From Chromera velia (taxonomy: Eukaryota > Sar > Chromeraceae), in NCBI GenBank assembly GCA_018398765.1, contig JAHBMJ010000847.1, positions 5,713 through 39,692 of the forward strand: a DNA stretch of 33,980 nt, given 5' to 3'. Shown piece by piece: positions 22,368 through 32,816 of the stretch; the first letter of the stretch is position 1; every line of letters begins with the position of its first letter. The notes below the pieces were generated by a model, which did no database searches, was not told the DNA's origin, and saw only the letters and a program-made list of their open reading frames with translations. The translations under genes were made by a program, and so were the position numbers.

Positions 22368-25300
22368 GAGGAAGGCATACATCAATACACACTCTCTCTT
22401 GCCTCACAGATGGACACGCAGGCAAAGGGGAGGAATGAGGGTCCTTCTTTCCTGGCAGGGATGGAACAGAGGTTTTGTCGTTGAACACCAACGAGCATGC
22501 TGAGGAGTTGGGACAATGAGTGGGCACCTTATCTCTATGAGAGATCCATGTGGATCCAGACGAGGAAGAGGGGAGGGAAAGTGGGCGATCAATAGTGCCG
22601 AAACAATTCCTTCCCAAACAACTTAGTAAGCAGACAAAAAGATACGTGGGGATTTTACATGCTCAAATGCAGGTGAGAAGCGACATGTGAGAAAGACGCA
22701 GACACTGCTATGCAAGAAGAACCCCCATCAAGTGAGTCAGTGAATGAATGACGTCTCCTGTGCTTTCTTTTTTCTTTGACTTGACTCACAAAGAGGAGAA
22801 AGCTGTCCGGAGGGAGACCCGCAGCAGCCCTGAGGAAGTTCAGGATGCACTCCCTCTGACGGAAGAGGGCGTTCACCACGGGGCGTCCAGGAGGGACGTA
22901 CGGAGCCTTCGTCAAGTAGCTCGCCAGAGACAGACACGAGTGCATCTGCACACACATTGGGAGGGAGAAGGGGGGAATTGAGCCAACCAAAAGAGCGTAG
23001 GAGAAAGAGGAATGAAGAAGAGAGGAAAGAAAGTGGCAGAGAGACAGACAAGCATCACAAAAGGAGCAGAGCAAAAATTAGGAAGGAAATCAGACGCAGG
23101 TAAACAGGAAGACAGGCAGGCAGAGGCACGGATACACACGGATAACGAAATTTGTTGCTAAGAGCGCAGAGGAGAGAGAGTGAGGGAAGATAAAAGCCCA
23201 AAGCAACAAGAGAGAGGGAGAGAGAGTGGGCTCAATGACCTTCTCAAACACGAAGCCCCCTCCGCCATCTCCTGCCACCCCCGCGGTGGCCGTCTCTCTT
23301 TCAGGCGCCCTCCCTATTTCGATTCGGGATGCAAATTCGGTGACGACTGCGAGGTCGATGAGCAGGGGGACCGCCAGGAGGGAGTCTTCGCAGGTGTTGT
23401 GAACAACGATCGTGTTTCTGCACTCATCCATCCACTCATCCTTCCATCCATCCATGCGAAGGAGGAATTCTTTTTCCCTCATTCCTTCCTTCCTTCCTTC
23501 GTTCCTTTTCGGGAGGTAAAATCCGCAGAAAAGCAGTAGTAGTCTATGACCTCACCTCCAGAGTCACCCATCCATCAAAACTTCACCTGACTGACTGACT
23601 GACTGACTAACTGTCTGACTGACCTTCCCCCCATGAAGATTTCTGATGTGAATTCATCCATGGCCCTCTTGGAGTCTCCAACGAAGGGCACGTACTTGAT
23701 CACCACAGCGTGGTCCGGACTCTCCCCCCCCTCGACGTCATACAGGAGGCTGTTCGAAGAGACCATGTCGTCCACTACGTTGCTCTTGCTCACCTGTCAG
23801 AAGAAAAGAAAAGTACATCAGGGAGCATATATTCTATTCAACTCCATCCCATGCAGCAGACAGGAGGAGAGAGAGGACAGGGAGGGAAACGGGGATTGAA
23901 GGACGAGCGCTTTCAAAAAGTTGGCCTTCAAAAAGTTCTTCACGCTTTCTAGCTTTGTCAGCGGACAGTCTTTCTGTCGAATAGAGGAACACACAACAGG
24001 ATGCCTCGTCAAGAAAGGGAGAAGGGGAGTGCAGGAAGAATCGTGCACACGCATGCAGGATAAAATACAAGTCGAAACGCAGGCATGCAATAAATTTCGA
24101 TACCCATCTGACATCGCGGAAAAGGAGTGAGTACCCCTCTCCCCCCTTCCCATGGACAGACCTCTTTTGACCGAAAGCACTCAGGTGCAGAAAGATTCCT
24201 GCCATCGTTATTTCCCAGGTGGTTGTAAGACACGATCGACCGGGGCTTCACTCCTGCTCCGACGAGGGCGTCCACGAGGACTGACTTGAACTTCGTCTGT
24301 CCGGACTTGAAGTCGTCTCCCACGAGGAACACCCCTCTGGACATCGCCATTGCCAGGATGCCTGGACAGAAGGTGTTCTGGGGGGAACCATTCACGTAGC
24401 TGCAACCCTCAAGGATTGCGGCCTGCATGAAGGAGGAGAAAGGACGGCCGGATTCATAGATGGATTTATTCGCAGACCGGCATGAAAAGCAGACAGAAAG
24501 GAAAGAAGGAAGAGGACGCGCGGGGGGTGGGACAGAACACAGATTCCGGCGTCACTATGCATAGAAGAAGAATGATAGCGAGATGGAGCGCCCCCTGCAA
24601 TCCTGTGAGCAAATTTTGCCTCCCTCTCCCCATAAGGCTTTCAGCAGTAGCTGCAGAAGAAGAAGTGACATAAAAAAAAAAGAGAGAGCTTTCAATGGGT
24701 TTGTCTGAGAAATCAAAGTGGTGTCAGAGGAAAAGCAGAGCATCCCGGGCGACAGCTGGGCAGGAAAAGAGCTAGGCGGCAACGGCCAGGCAGGCAGCCA
24801 ACTGACCACACAGTAAATCGTCGAGGGCGCAATCTCCGGGTGGCCCGTTCTGATGGCCTCCAGGAGATTCTCCTCCGTGTCGTGCACACCTTCCAGTGTC
24901 TCAGTGCAGCGCTCAGTATTGGCAGTCCAGAGCACAATCACGGTGTCAAGCCCATTCGCCTCTTTGTATTCGCGAATGTGGGCTCTTACTGCCTCTAACT
25001 GTTCTGCCTTTGACCCCTTCAACACGTTATCTGCACGCTCACTTTGATTTTTTGCCACAAAACCGTCAAAGTGCACGGCCGGCAGGGGAGGGGGAAGGCT
25101 CTGCATCTCATCATACAGCTGTCTCTGCAGGTCATAGTCTAGGACCTTCGCGCGTCTCATCGCGTCTCCCAAACGCATTCCACTGATGTCCCAACCGGAC
25201 ACAAACAGATCGTTCGGGTTCAGCAACGGGACCAGGTCAGTCACAGGAACAAAAACCTCACGTCCGTCCGGGTCCCTCCCGAGCCTCATCGTCGAGCTTT

Positions 25301-25797
25301 GCGTGACGCTCCCGAAGTAGTTGGCAGAGCAGGACCCTTCCTTGGTGTGCCAGGAGACTTTCCTTCGGTTGGCAAGAATACCTGCACGGCCGAGACAGAA
25401 CAGGAACACGCAATCCACGTGTGCACATGCACTGATGGGGGGAAGGAGAACAGCAGAAGGAAGGATCAGGACGCTCGGAAGAAGAAGGAGAGAGTGTGAA
25501 GGCAAGAGAAGGATTGAATGACAGGGCTCTCGTTCAATGCTCCGTCCATCCCCTTTCCCCCTGATCGCACCGACCTGCTACTGCAGTGCTTCCGTTGTTG
25601 CCACCCAAACCAATCAACATCAGACCCGTCTTCTGCACCCGTTTCATCGTTCGCATTGCATACAGACGCTTTATGGGGCTCACACAAAACCCTCCTGCAC
25701 CTGTCTTCGTCACGACAGTGTCCGCATCTTCAAAAACAGAGAGGAGACACTCGTCGTCCTCCTGTAGGTTGGGGGACTGTACAATCACAGGCGCCAT
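21942..25797 (-). CDS. INO1: Myo-inositol-3-phosphate synthase (EC 5.5.1.4)
   Basis: This enzyme converts glucose 6-phosphate to myo-inositol 3-phosphate with NAD+, the first step of inositol and phosphoinositide synthesis, normally in the cytosol. Exons are 25797-25575, 25381-24807, 24422-24162, 23793-23624, 23417-23240, 22945-22790 and a probable last exon 22319-21942. Every junction agrees in phase. Family landmarks in order are SPNL near residue 8, the NAD-binding GLGGNNGST at 63-71, [82 protein letters not shown] and [12 protein letters not shown]. The first six exons give 521 aa, the usual length. The last exon adds a 125-residue Pro/Ser-rich tail that is in frame but unusual, so the C-terminus is less certain than the rest. 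The catalytic core appears complete. The gene diverges from the SBDS-like gene at 26536. Confidence 0.95.
22328..22368. repeat. (CA)n-(GA)n tract before the last INO1 3' splice site
   Basis: On the INO1 transcript strand this is (TC)n followed by (TG)n, ending eight bases before the proposed CAG acceptor at 22322-22320. It is one of three such placements in the window. Confidence 0.8.
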
Positions 25798-26535
25798 AGG
25801 GTGTCACAGCGTGAGTCTATCGAAGGTTTTAGAGGGACAAACAGGTACAGCAGTAAAGTAAAACAAGTAGAGCCCTAGTGAAGAGAGCGGACAATGCTCA
25901 AGCAGAACAGATCTATGAGTCCCCTTTCTGCTTAACGCGGGTGCTCAGTCTGGAAACGATGAGCCACAAAGCAATAGTGTTGTTGTCTCCGACCGAACTG
26001 TGACTGTCGCCTGAGGGAGGAATGGAGTCAGAGTAAGTTAGATCCCTGGCAGAAGTCTGTCTGGTGACTGTCAATCTGGAGCTGACTCAGCTGAGCGGAG
26101 CACGAAAGGAAAGGAGGCCGGAGCATGTCGGAGATTGTCGGAGTCCACACAGTCGGACATTGTGGGGCGGCGCGCCGGCGCGCTACCTGGCTGGGGACCT
26201 TGCGGCGCGCGGCGCGCGGTGCATGTTAAAGTTGCGGCGGCGCCGCGTGCATGCCGGCCACCTTCGCGAAGATCAGACTGAGCCTCAGTCAGTGCATGAG
26301 GACTACTTATGATGACTTCAATGAGGTATAAGTTTCTGACCAGCTCCAGCTCCCAAAGTCTTCCATCCTGAACGATCCTGGACGCTTGCAGATCCTCCCA
26401 TCAGTTCTTGTAGAGAAGCAGTGTTCTGTACACGGACAGCTGAACAGTACAGTTGACGTTGGCATCGAGGTTGCTCACGCAATCTGTACAAGAGACTGGA
26501 TAATCAAGATCGTTGCAACAAATTTCAGTGCAAAG
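25798..26535. promoter_or_regulatory. Divergent promoter region between INO1 and the SBDS-like gene
   Basis: This is a 738-bp region between two start codons on opposite strands. A CpG-dense patch at 26166-26260 contains GGCGCGCC, GCGCGCGGCGCGCGG and CGGCGCCG, and a TGCATGC motif lies at 26248-26254. A possible 5' UTR exon boundary (TTGCAG at 26386-26391) precedes the ATG at 26536. Shared control of both genes is inferred from the layout only. Confidence 0.4.
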
Positions 26536-27437
26536 ATGCGACCGAATCTGTCTGCCGACGCGGTCCAAGTGGTGCTCAAGGCTTGCAATGAGAAGACGAA
26601 GCCTGAGACTGTCGTGACGAACACAAACACACCCTCGAGAGAAGATCACTTCTACGTGTTCGCTGACCGTAACTCTCTGAAGCAGTGGAAAGAGGATACC
26701 AGCGTGCCCCTCGTGTCGGTCGTTCAGAACTTCCAGGTGTACGTCATGAGGGGGAGCATGAAAGGGGAACCGTGCATTGCCAGCAAACAAGAGCTTGAGT
26801 AAGTGGGGACGTGGCTGGGACTCCGAAGTAGAAACCGTCTCTCTCTTCTTTTCGCCGTCTCCATCTTTACTTTTCTCCCTCAATGGTCGGATGGCCGGAC
26901 ACCCTGGCTGTTTTTTCTTCTCTGCGTATCGGGACAGTACTATGCTGTCTTTCCTTCTGCGTCAGGATAGAAATGTGAACCTTCCAGTCTGTCCCACATA
27001 CCTAGATCTGCTGATTCCTTCTCCTGAACCTCTGTTTCTGCTCTCTTCATCTTCCTGCCTGTTTCGTTTGATGTTGCTGATGTTGTGCTTTGACTTTTTA
27101 GTTCCCTCACGCTGCATCACTTCCCTGGGTCTTTGAGAAAGATAGATAGATAGGTATGTAGGTAGATGGATACGCATATTAAAAGAGAGCGTGTTTGGTG
27201 TGTGTGTGTGTGTGTGTGTGTGTTTGTGTGTGTTTGTGTGTGTGTGTGTGTGTGTGTACATACAGACGGGACTTCGGGAGTTCTTCTGTGGACGACGCGA
27301 TTGCGTCCATCCTCCTCCAGGGAGAGGTTCGGGGGGTGAGAAGGGTGGGAGGCAAGCAGCAGCAACAGCACGCTTCTCCAAATCCCAACAGCAGGACAGC
27401 CCTGAAGGAGAAAGAGAAGGTGTGGGCCTCTGAATGA
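26536..27437 (+). CDS. Small SBDS N-terminal-domain (Rtc3-like) protein, 144 aa
   Basis: Exons 26536-26798 and 27266-27437 join in phase 2 (CTTGA|GTAAGT donor, ATACAG acceptor), giving 145 codons with TGA. The domain runs from about residue 36 to 108: HFYVFADRNSLKQWKEDTSV, PLVSVVQNFQVYV, ASKQELERDFG and DAIASILLQGE. This matches the pattern of the SBDS N-terminal domain (I-V-F-A ... L-x-x-W ... PL-x-x-V ... ASK-x-x-L-E-x-x-FG ... I-L-x-x-G). Only this domain is present, as in yeast Rtc3, which has been linked to RNA metabolism. Full SBDS acts in 60S subunit maturation through further domains that are absent here, so a ribosome-maturation role cannot be assumed. The open frame continues upstream to 26386 without ATG, so a 5' exon is possible. 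The intron contains a long (TG)n tract ending just before the acceptor. Confidence 0.8.
27197..27258. repeat. (TG)n tract directly before a 3' splice site
   Basis: Sixty bases of TG repeats with two TT interruptions end seven bases before the ACAG acceptor (27262-27265) of the SBDS-like gene. They occupy the branch-point and polypyrimidine region. Confidence 0.9.
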
Positions 27438-29079
27438 GCGTGCGTCATTTCTTCCTTCCTTTCTCGTCACGAGTTGGCGCACAGAAGCAGCGGGCGGGTT
27501 TTACAAGTGTACTGTCATAAGCGACAGAGCGGGAACATCTGTTTTTCATCTTCTTTCCTCTTTGCCTGCCTGCCTGCCTGCCTGCCTGTTGTGTAGCTAG
27601 TGGTGAGAGGTTGGAACCTATGCAGACTTTTAAGAAGAATGAACCCATGGGAGGGAGAGACTGTGTTTCTCTCGTGGCCTGCACAAGTTTGTGTGCGTTA
27701 CCCTCTGCCTCTATAGCGTTGCCTTCAATGATATGGCTTTGCGTACGCTTGTAACTTTCACTTCATGTAATGTGGTTGATATACATCATAACGCAAGACA
27801 AGAGGAGGCACAGGTAGAGATCCATTCCTGCAAGAGGATTTCCTTCCTGGTGAGTTTCGAGGACCGAGGCACCAAATAATGTTGTGTTGGTACGAAGAAT
27901 CGAGGATCTGTCTGTGACTGGTTGCACGCTGTGTCCGTCTCTCCCTCCCGCAATGGATGGATGGATGGATGAGGTTGGGCATCGAGAGTCATCTCTCTAA
28001 CCCGCCCTCTCTCTCTCTCTCTCTCTCTAGCACAGACACCATCACTGCATCTGTATCAGTATTCGAATCTCCTTTCTTCATTTCACCAGGCCGGGATAGT
28101 TCGATGAATTTTCGTGTGCTTGTCGTCGCGGGCCCGTGTGGCTCATCGGTGCATTGAGAGAATACATGAATGAAGGAATCAATCGAATAAATGAATGAAT
28201 GAATCGAATGAATGAATGAAAGGAGACAGGAGAAGACTATACCCTGACAAACAAGGTTGAGAAATGAAAGACGTTCTTTCCTTTTTTGGGGGGGTTGCTG
28301 AAATTTCATCGGAATGAGAGCATGGTCGATGCATCAACCATCCGTGCCTCCCTTCTTGTCTTTTCTGTTGCTTCTCTTTCCCATGGTTCTCTTAATATGT
28401 GAGCCAGAGAAATTGTGGAGGAATTGTCTTTAACGTACATTCGTGCGCTGGATCTCTCGAGCTCTGAAGAGGAAAGATGGGAAAGGAAGAGGAAGCAGGA
28501 AACCATTGCAATTCGAAAGGGTGTCTTTGATGAATACATGATTCTGTTTGTGGATGTGAGTGAAGAATTTTTCATCTGCTTGGTGTTCTTTCATTTGCTC
28601 ATCCTATCGATCGATCTGTCAGGAATGGAGACGGTCCAGCTTTGAGAGAAAAATGATGAAAGGACGCATGCCTTGCGACGATTCTGTTGCATTTCCTTGC
28701 ATTTTCTCTGTTCCCTTTCTTCATCTCGTCTCTTCTTCTCTTCTTACATGAATGAGCGAGGGCGACTAGGCTGTTCAAGACTCCGTTGTCGACGTATGTG
28801 GTCTTGCATGCATGAGTGATCGCATGTATTGATCGACGAATGCGTTTTTCCTTCCTTGCTTCCTTTGCTCGTCCCTTGTATCATTTGGACAGACAAGAGG
28901 AAAGTGAGTCCGTTGTCCGTTCAAGTGTGCGTGCCAACCGGCCACGGTGATCTGGTCTTCCGGGACTCTAGCGGGGACTGTCTAGGGGACTGATTGACGT
29001 CTTGTAACCGCGTGCCGTGATGGATTTGTGGATGGGTCTTGTTTCTTGTTTGTTGTGCCCTAGGTTTTGCCTCTCCTAG
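27438..29079. other. Intergenic region, no supported gene
   Basis: Downstream of the SBDS-like gene I see mainly simple repeats: TGCC units at 27563-27588, GGAT at 27953-27970, TC at 28009-28029 and GAAT/AATG at 28165-28220. A plus-strand frame at 28397-28645 (containing YIRALDLSSSEEERWERK) looks mildly protein-like but has no start in good context, no domain and no partner exon. It is recorded here rather than called. Confidence 0.45.
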
Positions 29080-29760
29080 CCTTTCCGTTCAAAAACCTAT
29101 ACCGTACGTAAAACTAGTTTGAAAACTTATACAAAGAAGTTTGCTTAGAATTCATGTATAAAATTTTTGATTAGTGGTCCTCGAAGGGTCGGTCTCACCA
29201 TTGGAGGTGTTCTTTTAGATCTCCTTAAGATTGTTTTAGTACATTTAAATGTCTCAAAGTTCTCCAGTTTTTGCTTTTTAAAATTTGGTTTATAGCTTTA
29301 AACTAATACATAATACTTGTTAGCAAATTTTAATGTTCAGATTCTTTCTAGCACTCAAAAACGAAAAAATGATTCTTTTAGTTATACATATAGTTATACA
29401 CATTATTTTTTTTCTGCACTGATAGATTGATTCTATTATCATTCTAAAGTTGATTGCCTATTGCCCAAAAAACTCAAGAACCTTCAATCCTGCAAGTTTG
29501 AATAATTTAACTAAGCTAGCAGTTTATTAAAGTCACTACGGAATCTAGTTTAGTAATCTAAAGTCACTTAGAATAATCTAAAGTACTTCAGAATAGTAAT
29601 TTAACTAGTATAATTTAAAGTAATTTAGAATATAAAGCGTAAGATAAAGCCTAAGATTACCTAAGATAAAGCACTTGAAATATAACTATCTAAAAGAGCT
29701 AGTTCTGCAGACTGCTAAAATCTGGACCAAATTAGATAATGTCCGCGGTACGTTGGTTTA
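29080..29760. other. AT-rich gene-free island in a convergent gap
   Basis: Composition is strongly AT-rich with no coding frame. The 29520-29700 part is built from degenerate short direct repeats (TAATCTAAAGT, TTTAGTAATCTAAAG, CCTAAGATAAAGC). No terminal inverted repeats were found by eye. It is probably decayed mobile DNA. It separates the converging SBDS-like and MYND genes. Confidence 0.5.
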
Positions 29761-29813
29761 GTTTCTTCTAGAACCACGCTTGTCAGAGAGGACTCGGACT
29801 TAGAAAAGGACCG

Positions 29814-29840
29814 TGCATGCGGCAGTACGCCAGTGCATGC
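29814..29840. promoter_or_regulatory. Pair of TGCATGC motifs
   Basis: TGCATGC occurs at 29814-29820 and again at 29834-29840, thirteen bases apart. This heptamer is a known AP2-factor site in apicomplexans. Function here is unproven, and the site is not close to a known start codon (it lies beyond the 3' end of the MYND gene). Confidence 0.3.
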
Positions 29841-30452
29841 ACGGAAACGGGATGCCGTCCAAATTGATTTAACGGGATCGTGTAAGACTAACTATCTCAG
29901 GACAAGCGGACAAGCAAAAAAATGTCTTTGGAGTGTCCTTCAACTCGAAAGACATGAAAAGGATCCTCAAACAATTCGACACAATTAACCGCCCCAAAAG
30001 ACATCCATTGTGTCGGACTGGGGAAGAGGCAGAGAGAGAAATAGTCAGACAAAATGACGCGCTTTGTCTGATAGAGAGAGAGGGACTGGTAACAAAGAGA
30101 ACAGAATGAGAAGAGCGTACAACATGAATGCCATCCTTCTTGACTCCATGAGGCGTGCCTGGCACCCCTCACTGAGCCTCGTGTGTCTATGAAGAATGAG
30201 CCGCCCTTCCCAATTCTGGACCATCAGCCCTCTCCATTCAAACCCCTTCAATGCCTAAACGCCGACGCTGAAGGCAACAGAGTGAGGAGAAAAGATGAGA
30301 GAGAGGAAGAGGGGGAAGAACGAAGAAGGCAAGGAGGGAGACAAGAGCAAGGCACGCGATAAAGGAGCATAAGAGAAAAAAATGAAATGGAAGAAGAGGA
30401 CTCGACTGACCTTGAATTGGATCCCACAGCGGTCCGAAGGCCTCCATCTGAC

Positions 30453-32816
30453 TCACTCGCCCCCTCTCCACGCCTTCAGAAGACCGCACTCCTTCTTGTG
30501 GCCCCTCACCCAGTGGTCCTTCTGGCAGGCTGCACAGCAGTACCGAACGAGCTCGCACCTACTGCACCTCTTCATATTCTCTTCTGCCCACTTCTGCGCC
30601 TCCTGTCCCTCTAGGACTGCTGGAGCAGTGCTGCACAGCGGGTTCGCACAAGTGCCGTCGAGGCCGCGGCCTCGCTTGTCGCCCTTCTCCCTCACATACC
30701 CAGGCTGCGCCCAGGACCCTCGCAGATTCTCCCACGGCAGAGTGAGCACAGATGGCTTAGCCTGCTCTCTCTGAGCATCTTCCGACGTCACTTTGACTTT
30801 GAAAGATCCATTGGGAAGCTTTGCTATGACAGTGGCCAATCTGCTGTTGAAACGACGGAGGTGGGGATTCTGAATGTCCCGCAGACGAACGGTAGAACCG
30901 CGTTTCAGTCTCTTTGCTTCTGTGTCAGAGAGTGGGCGAATCTGCTGGAGAACCTCGATGGCTTCTCGACCGTGGAATGTGGTAAAAGGGAGGGCACGAG
31001 TGAGAGTGTTGGCGGACTCTGAAAGCTCTTTGGAGAGGTCTACAATGCTGGCAAGCCTGGCGATAGCCATCACGACTGCGTTGATAAAACCTTGATCTCG
31101 AGAGTCTGCCCCTTTTGAATGGGCCCACTCTATGCGGGCGTCAAGGACTGGGATGAGTCGGCCAAAGATGCCACACTCAGTCAGTCTCTGAATCACAAAA
31201 CGCTGGGTCTCCGTGTCTGGGGAGTTCAGTACCCTTTGAATGAGGTGAACAACTTCCTCGACGGGAGGCCATCGATTCTGCGGCTCCCAAGGGTAACCGT
31301 CGTGTGTGGGGACACTGATGAGCGTCTCGAGACCGTTCAGCTCTTCATCAATCACCCTCCACTGCTTCAAGGGGAGGGGCTTGATTTGGGTCAGGGCAAA
31401 CACCCCCAGTGACTTTCGAGGCTCGTATGCACTCTCTGACTTCGGAGGTTCTCTGTCAATCGACAGGGAACGGAAGATCGCAGCGAGGAGGTCTGTAGAC
31501 GTGAGGGAGGCGTCTGCAAGACACTTCAGCGTTCTACCGAGGTGCCGTGCGGACAGCAGCCCGGAGTCAGTCAACGTGAGCAGAGCACACTGAGCCTTGT
31601 CCAGCTCGTCAGATCCCATCCAAGCAAAAACCTTTCTGAGCTGGTCTGTTGCCTGCACGAAAACATGCCCAGTTTCTGCACCAGAGAGCCCAGCCTGAAA
31701 ACGGACGTCCGACAAGCAGCTCCTGGAAACAAAGATTAAGGAAAAGAAACAAACAGACACACAGACCTGAATGAGACCCTCTACAAATGCGAAACAGTCT
31801 GCTCTCTTCGAAAGGGGGTACTCTTTCTCTCGCACCAAGAATGCCGAACGCAAGACCACAGGAAGGCCTGTACGCATCGCCTCGACCACCAGAGGAACGC
31901 ACTCTGCGTGGGCATGAGGGAATTTCCTCAGCCTCCGCATCGACTCCATCATCTCAGTGACTGCCACAGGGTGATGCGATACATGGGCGGTGTAGGGGTT
32001 AGAGTCTGGAGGTTGCTGGGGGATGGTGTCTGTAGAGTGCATCTCAAACAGACGGTTCAACCGCATCACAAACGCCTCTGCTGCAGCAGAAGGCCCATCC
32101 CTCGGGGGATCCCAGAAATAGAGGGCTCGCATCGCATCCGCTCTGGCTACTACGATAAGTCCGATCTTCTCACTCGCAATTGCACGCGCCCAGAGTGCCT
32201 TGACGTGATTCTTGGTCAAGAGCAAGGCAGCACAACAGTCCTCAAAGCATTTCTGCCAATCCTCCATTTGCAGGTTAGCTTCTGCTCGGCTGGAGTAGAG
32301 GTCACGCTTCAGATCGGAAAAAGGCTGTGCAGGGTCGCCAACTTTTTCGGCAGACAACAATTCCATCACTCCCTCTGTATAAGCAGCAACGGCTGCGTGA
32401 AAGTCTTTGGAGCGGAAAAAAGAGTCGCCCTTCTCTTTGGCCAAAGACACGCGATCAAAAACCTCTGCTTCTTTTGTTTTCTCATTCCCAGGTTTCGTGG
32501 CTGTAACAATCAGCGGGAAAACTCTGAACTCCGGCTTTCCACTTTTTAGAAGTGTCGGCCGATACCACTGGACATCCACCGGCAAAGCCTCTGAGCAAGT
32601 CGAGCTGCGAAATATTTTGGCGCCTTGAAGACCGCATTCGACATTTGGAGCAAAGGTCCACTCTGAACGATCTTCATCCCACATGATCATAATTTCAGAG
32701 TCCACGCTCTTCCAGGCAGGCTTGCCATTGACAGTCCGTTTCTTCAGTCGGTACTTTCCGTCACAAGGACCCATCGCGTTTGAAACGAAAATCTCCGGAA
32801 ATGATTTTCCCTCCAT
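30453..32816 (-). CDS. TPR, SH3-like and MYND zinc-finger protein, 763 aa
   Basis: Exons 32816-31767 and 31694-30453 join in phase 0 across a 72-nt intron (CAG|GTCTGT, TTTTCAG). The N-terminal 90 residues (KYRLKKRTVNGKPAWKSVD, then a W-rich strand pattern) match a short module common in alveolate and other protist proteins. Residues about 120-240 form roughly three TPR units (AKEKGDSFFRSKDFHAAVAA, SSRAEANLQMEDWQKCFEDC, ALWARAIASEKIG), as in co-chaperone-type proteins. A long helical middle region follows. GSTVRLRDIQNPHLRRFN introduces an SH3-like strand set (ATVIAKLPNGSFKVKV). The C-terminus is a complete MYND finger: C699, C704, C727, C730, C736, C740, H744, H749, C753, with the typical YC and HW residues. 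TPR and MYND both mediate protein-protein contacts; there is no SET domain, so methyltransferase activity is not implied. The intron has no in-frame stop, so retention would insert 24 residues. Confidence 0.85.
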   Translation of the reverse strand: MEGKSFPEIFVSNAMGPCDGKYRLKKRTVNGKPAWKSVDSEIMIMWDEDRSEWTFAPNVECGLQGAKIFRSSTCSEALPVDVQWYRPTLLKSGKPEFRVFPLIVTATKPGNEKTKEAEVFDRVSLAKEKGDSFFRSKDFHAAVAAYTEGVMELLSAEKVGDPAQPFSDLKRDLYSSRAEANLQMEDWQKCFEDCCAALLLTKNHVKALWARAIASEKIGLIVVARADAMRALYFWDPPRDGPSAAAEAFVMRLNRLFEMHSTDTIPQQPPDSNPYTAHVSHHPVAVTEMMESMRRLRKFPHAHAECVPLVVEAMRTGLPVVLRSAFLVREKEYPLSKRADCFAFVEGLIQVCVSVCFFSLIFVSRSCLSDVRFQAGLSGAETGHVFVQATDQLRKVFAWMGSDELDKAQCALLTLTDSGLLSARHLGRTLKCLADASLTSTDLLAAIFRSLSIDREPPKSESAYEPRKSLGVFALTQIKPLPLKQWRVIDEELNGLETLISVPTHDGYPWEPQNRWPPVEEVVHLIQRVLNSPDTETQRFVIQRLTECGIFGRLIPVLDARIEWAHSKGADSRDQGFINAVVMAIARLASIVDLSKELSESANTLTRALPFTTFHGREAIEVLQQIRPLSDTEAKRLKRGSTVRLRDIQNPHLRRFNSRLATVIAKLPNGSFKVKVTSEDAQREQAKPSVLTLPWENLRGSWAQPGYVREKGDKRGRGLDGTCANPLCSTAPAVLEGQEAQKWAEENMKRCSRCELVRYCCAACQKDHWVRGHKKECGLLKAWRGGE

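Noticed and set aside
26064-26312. Plus-strand 82-codon frame upstream of the SBDS-like gene
   Set aside because: It runs through the CpG-rich palindromic patch, is Arg/Ala-rich as expected from composition, and has no domain.
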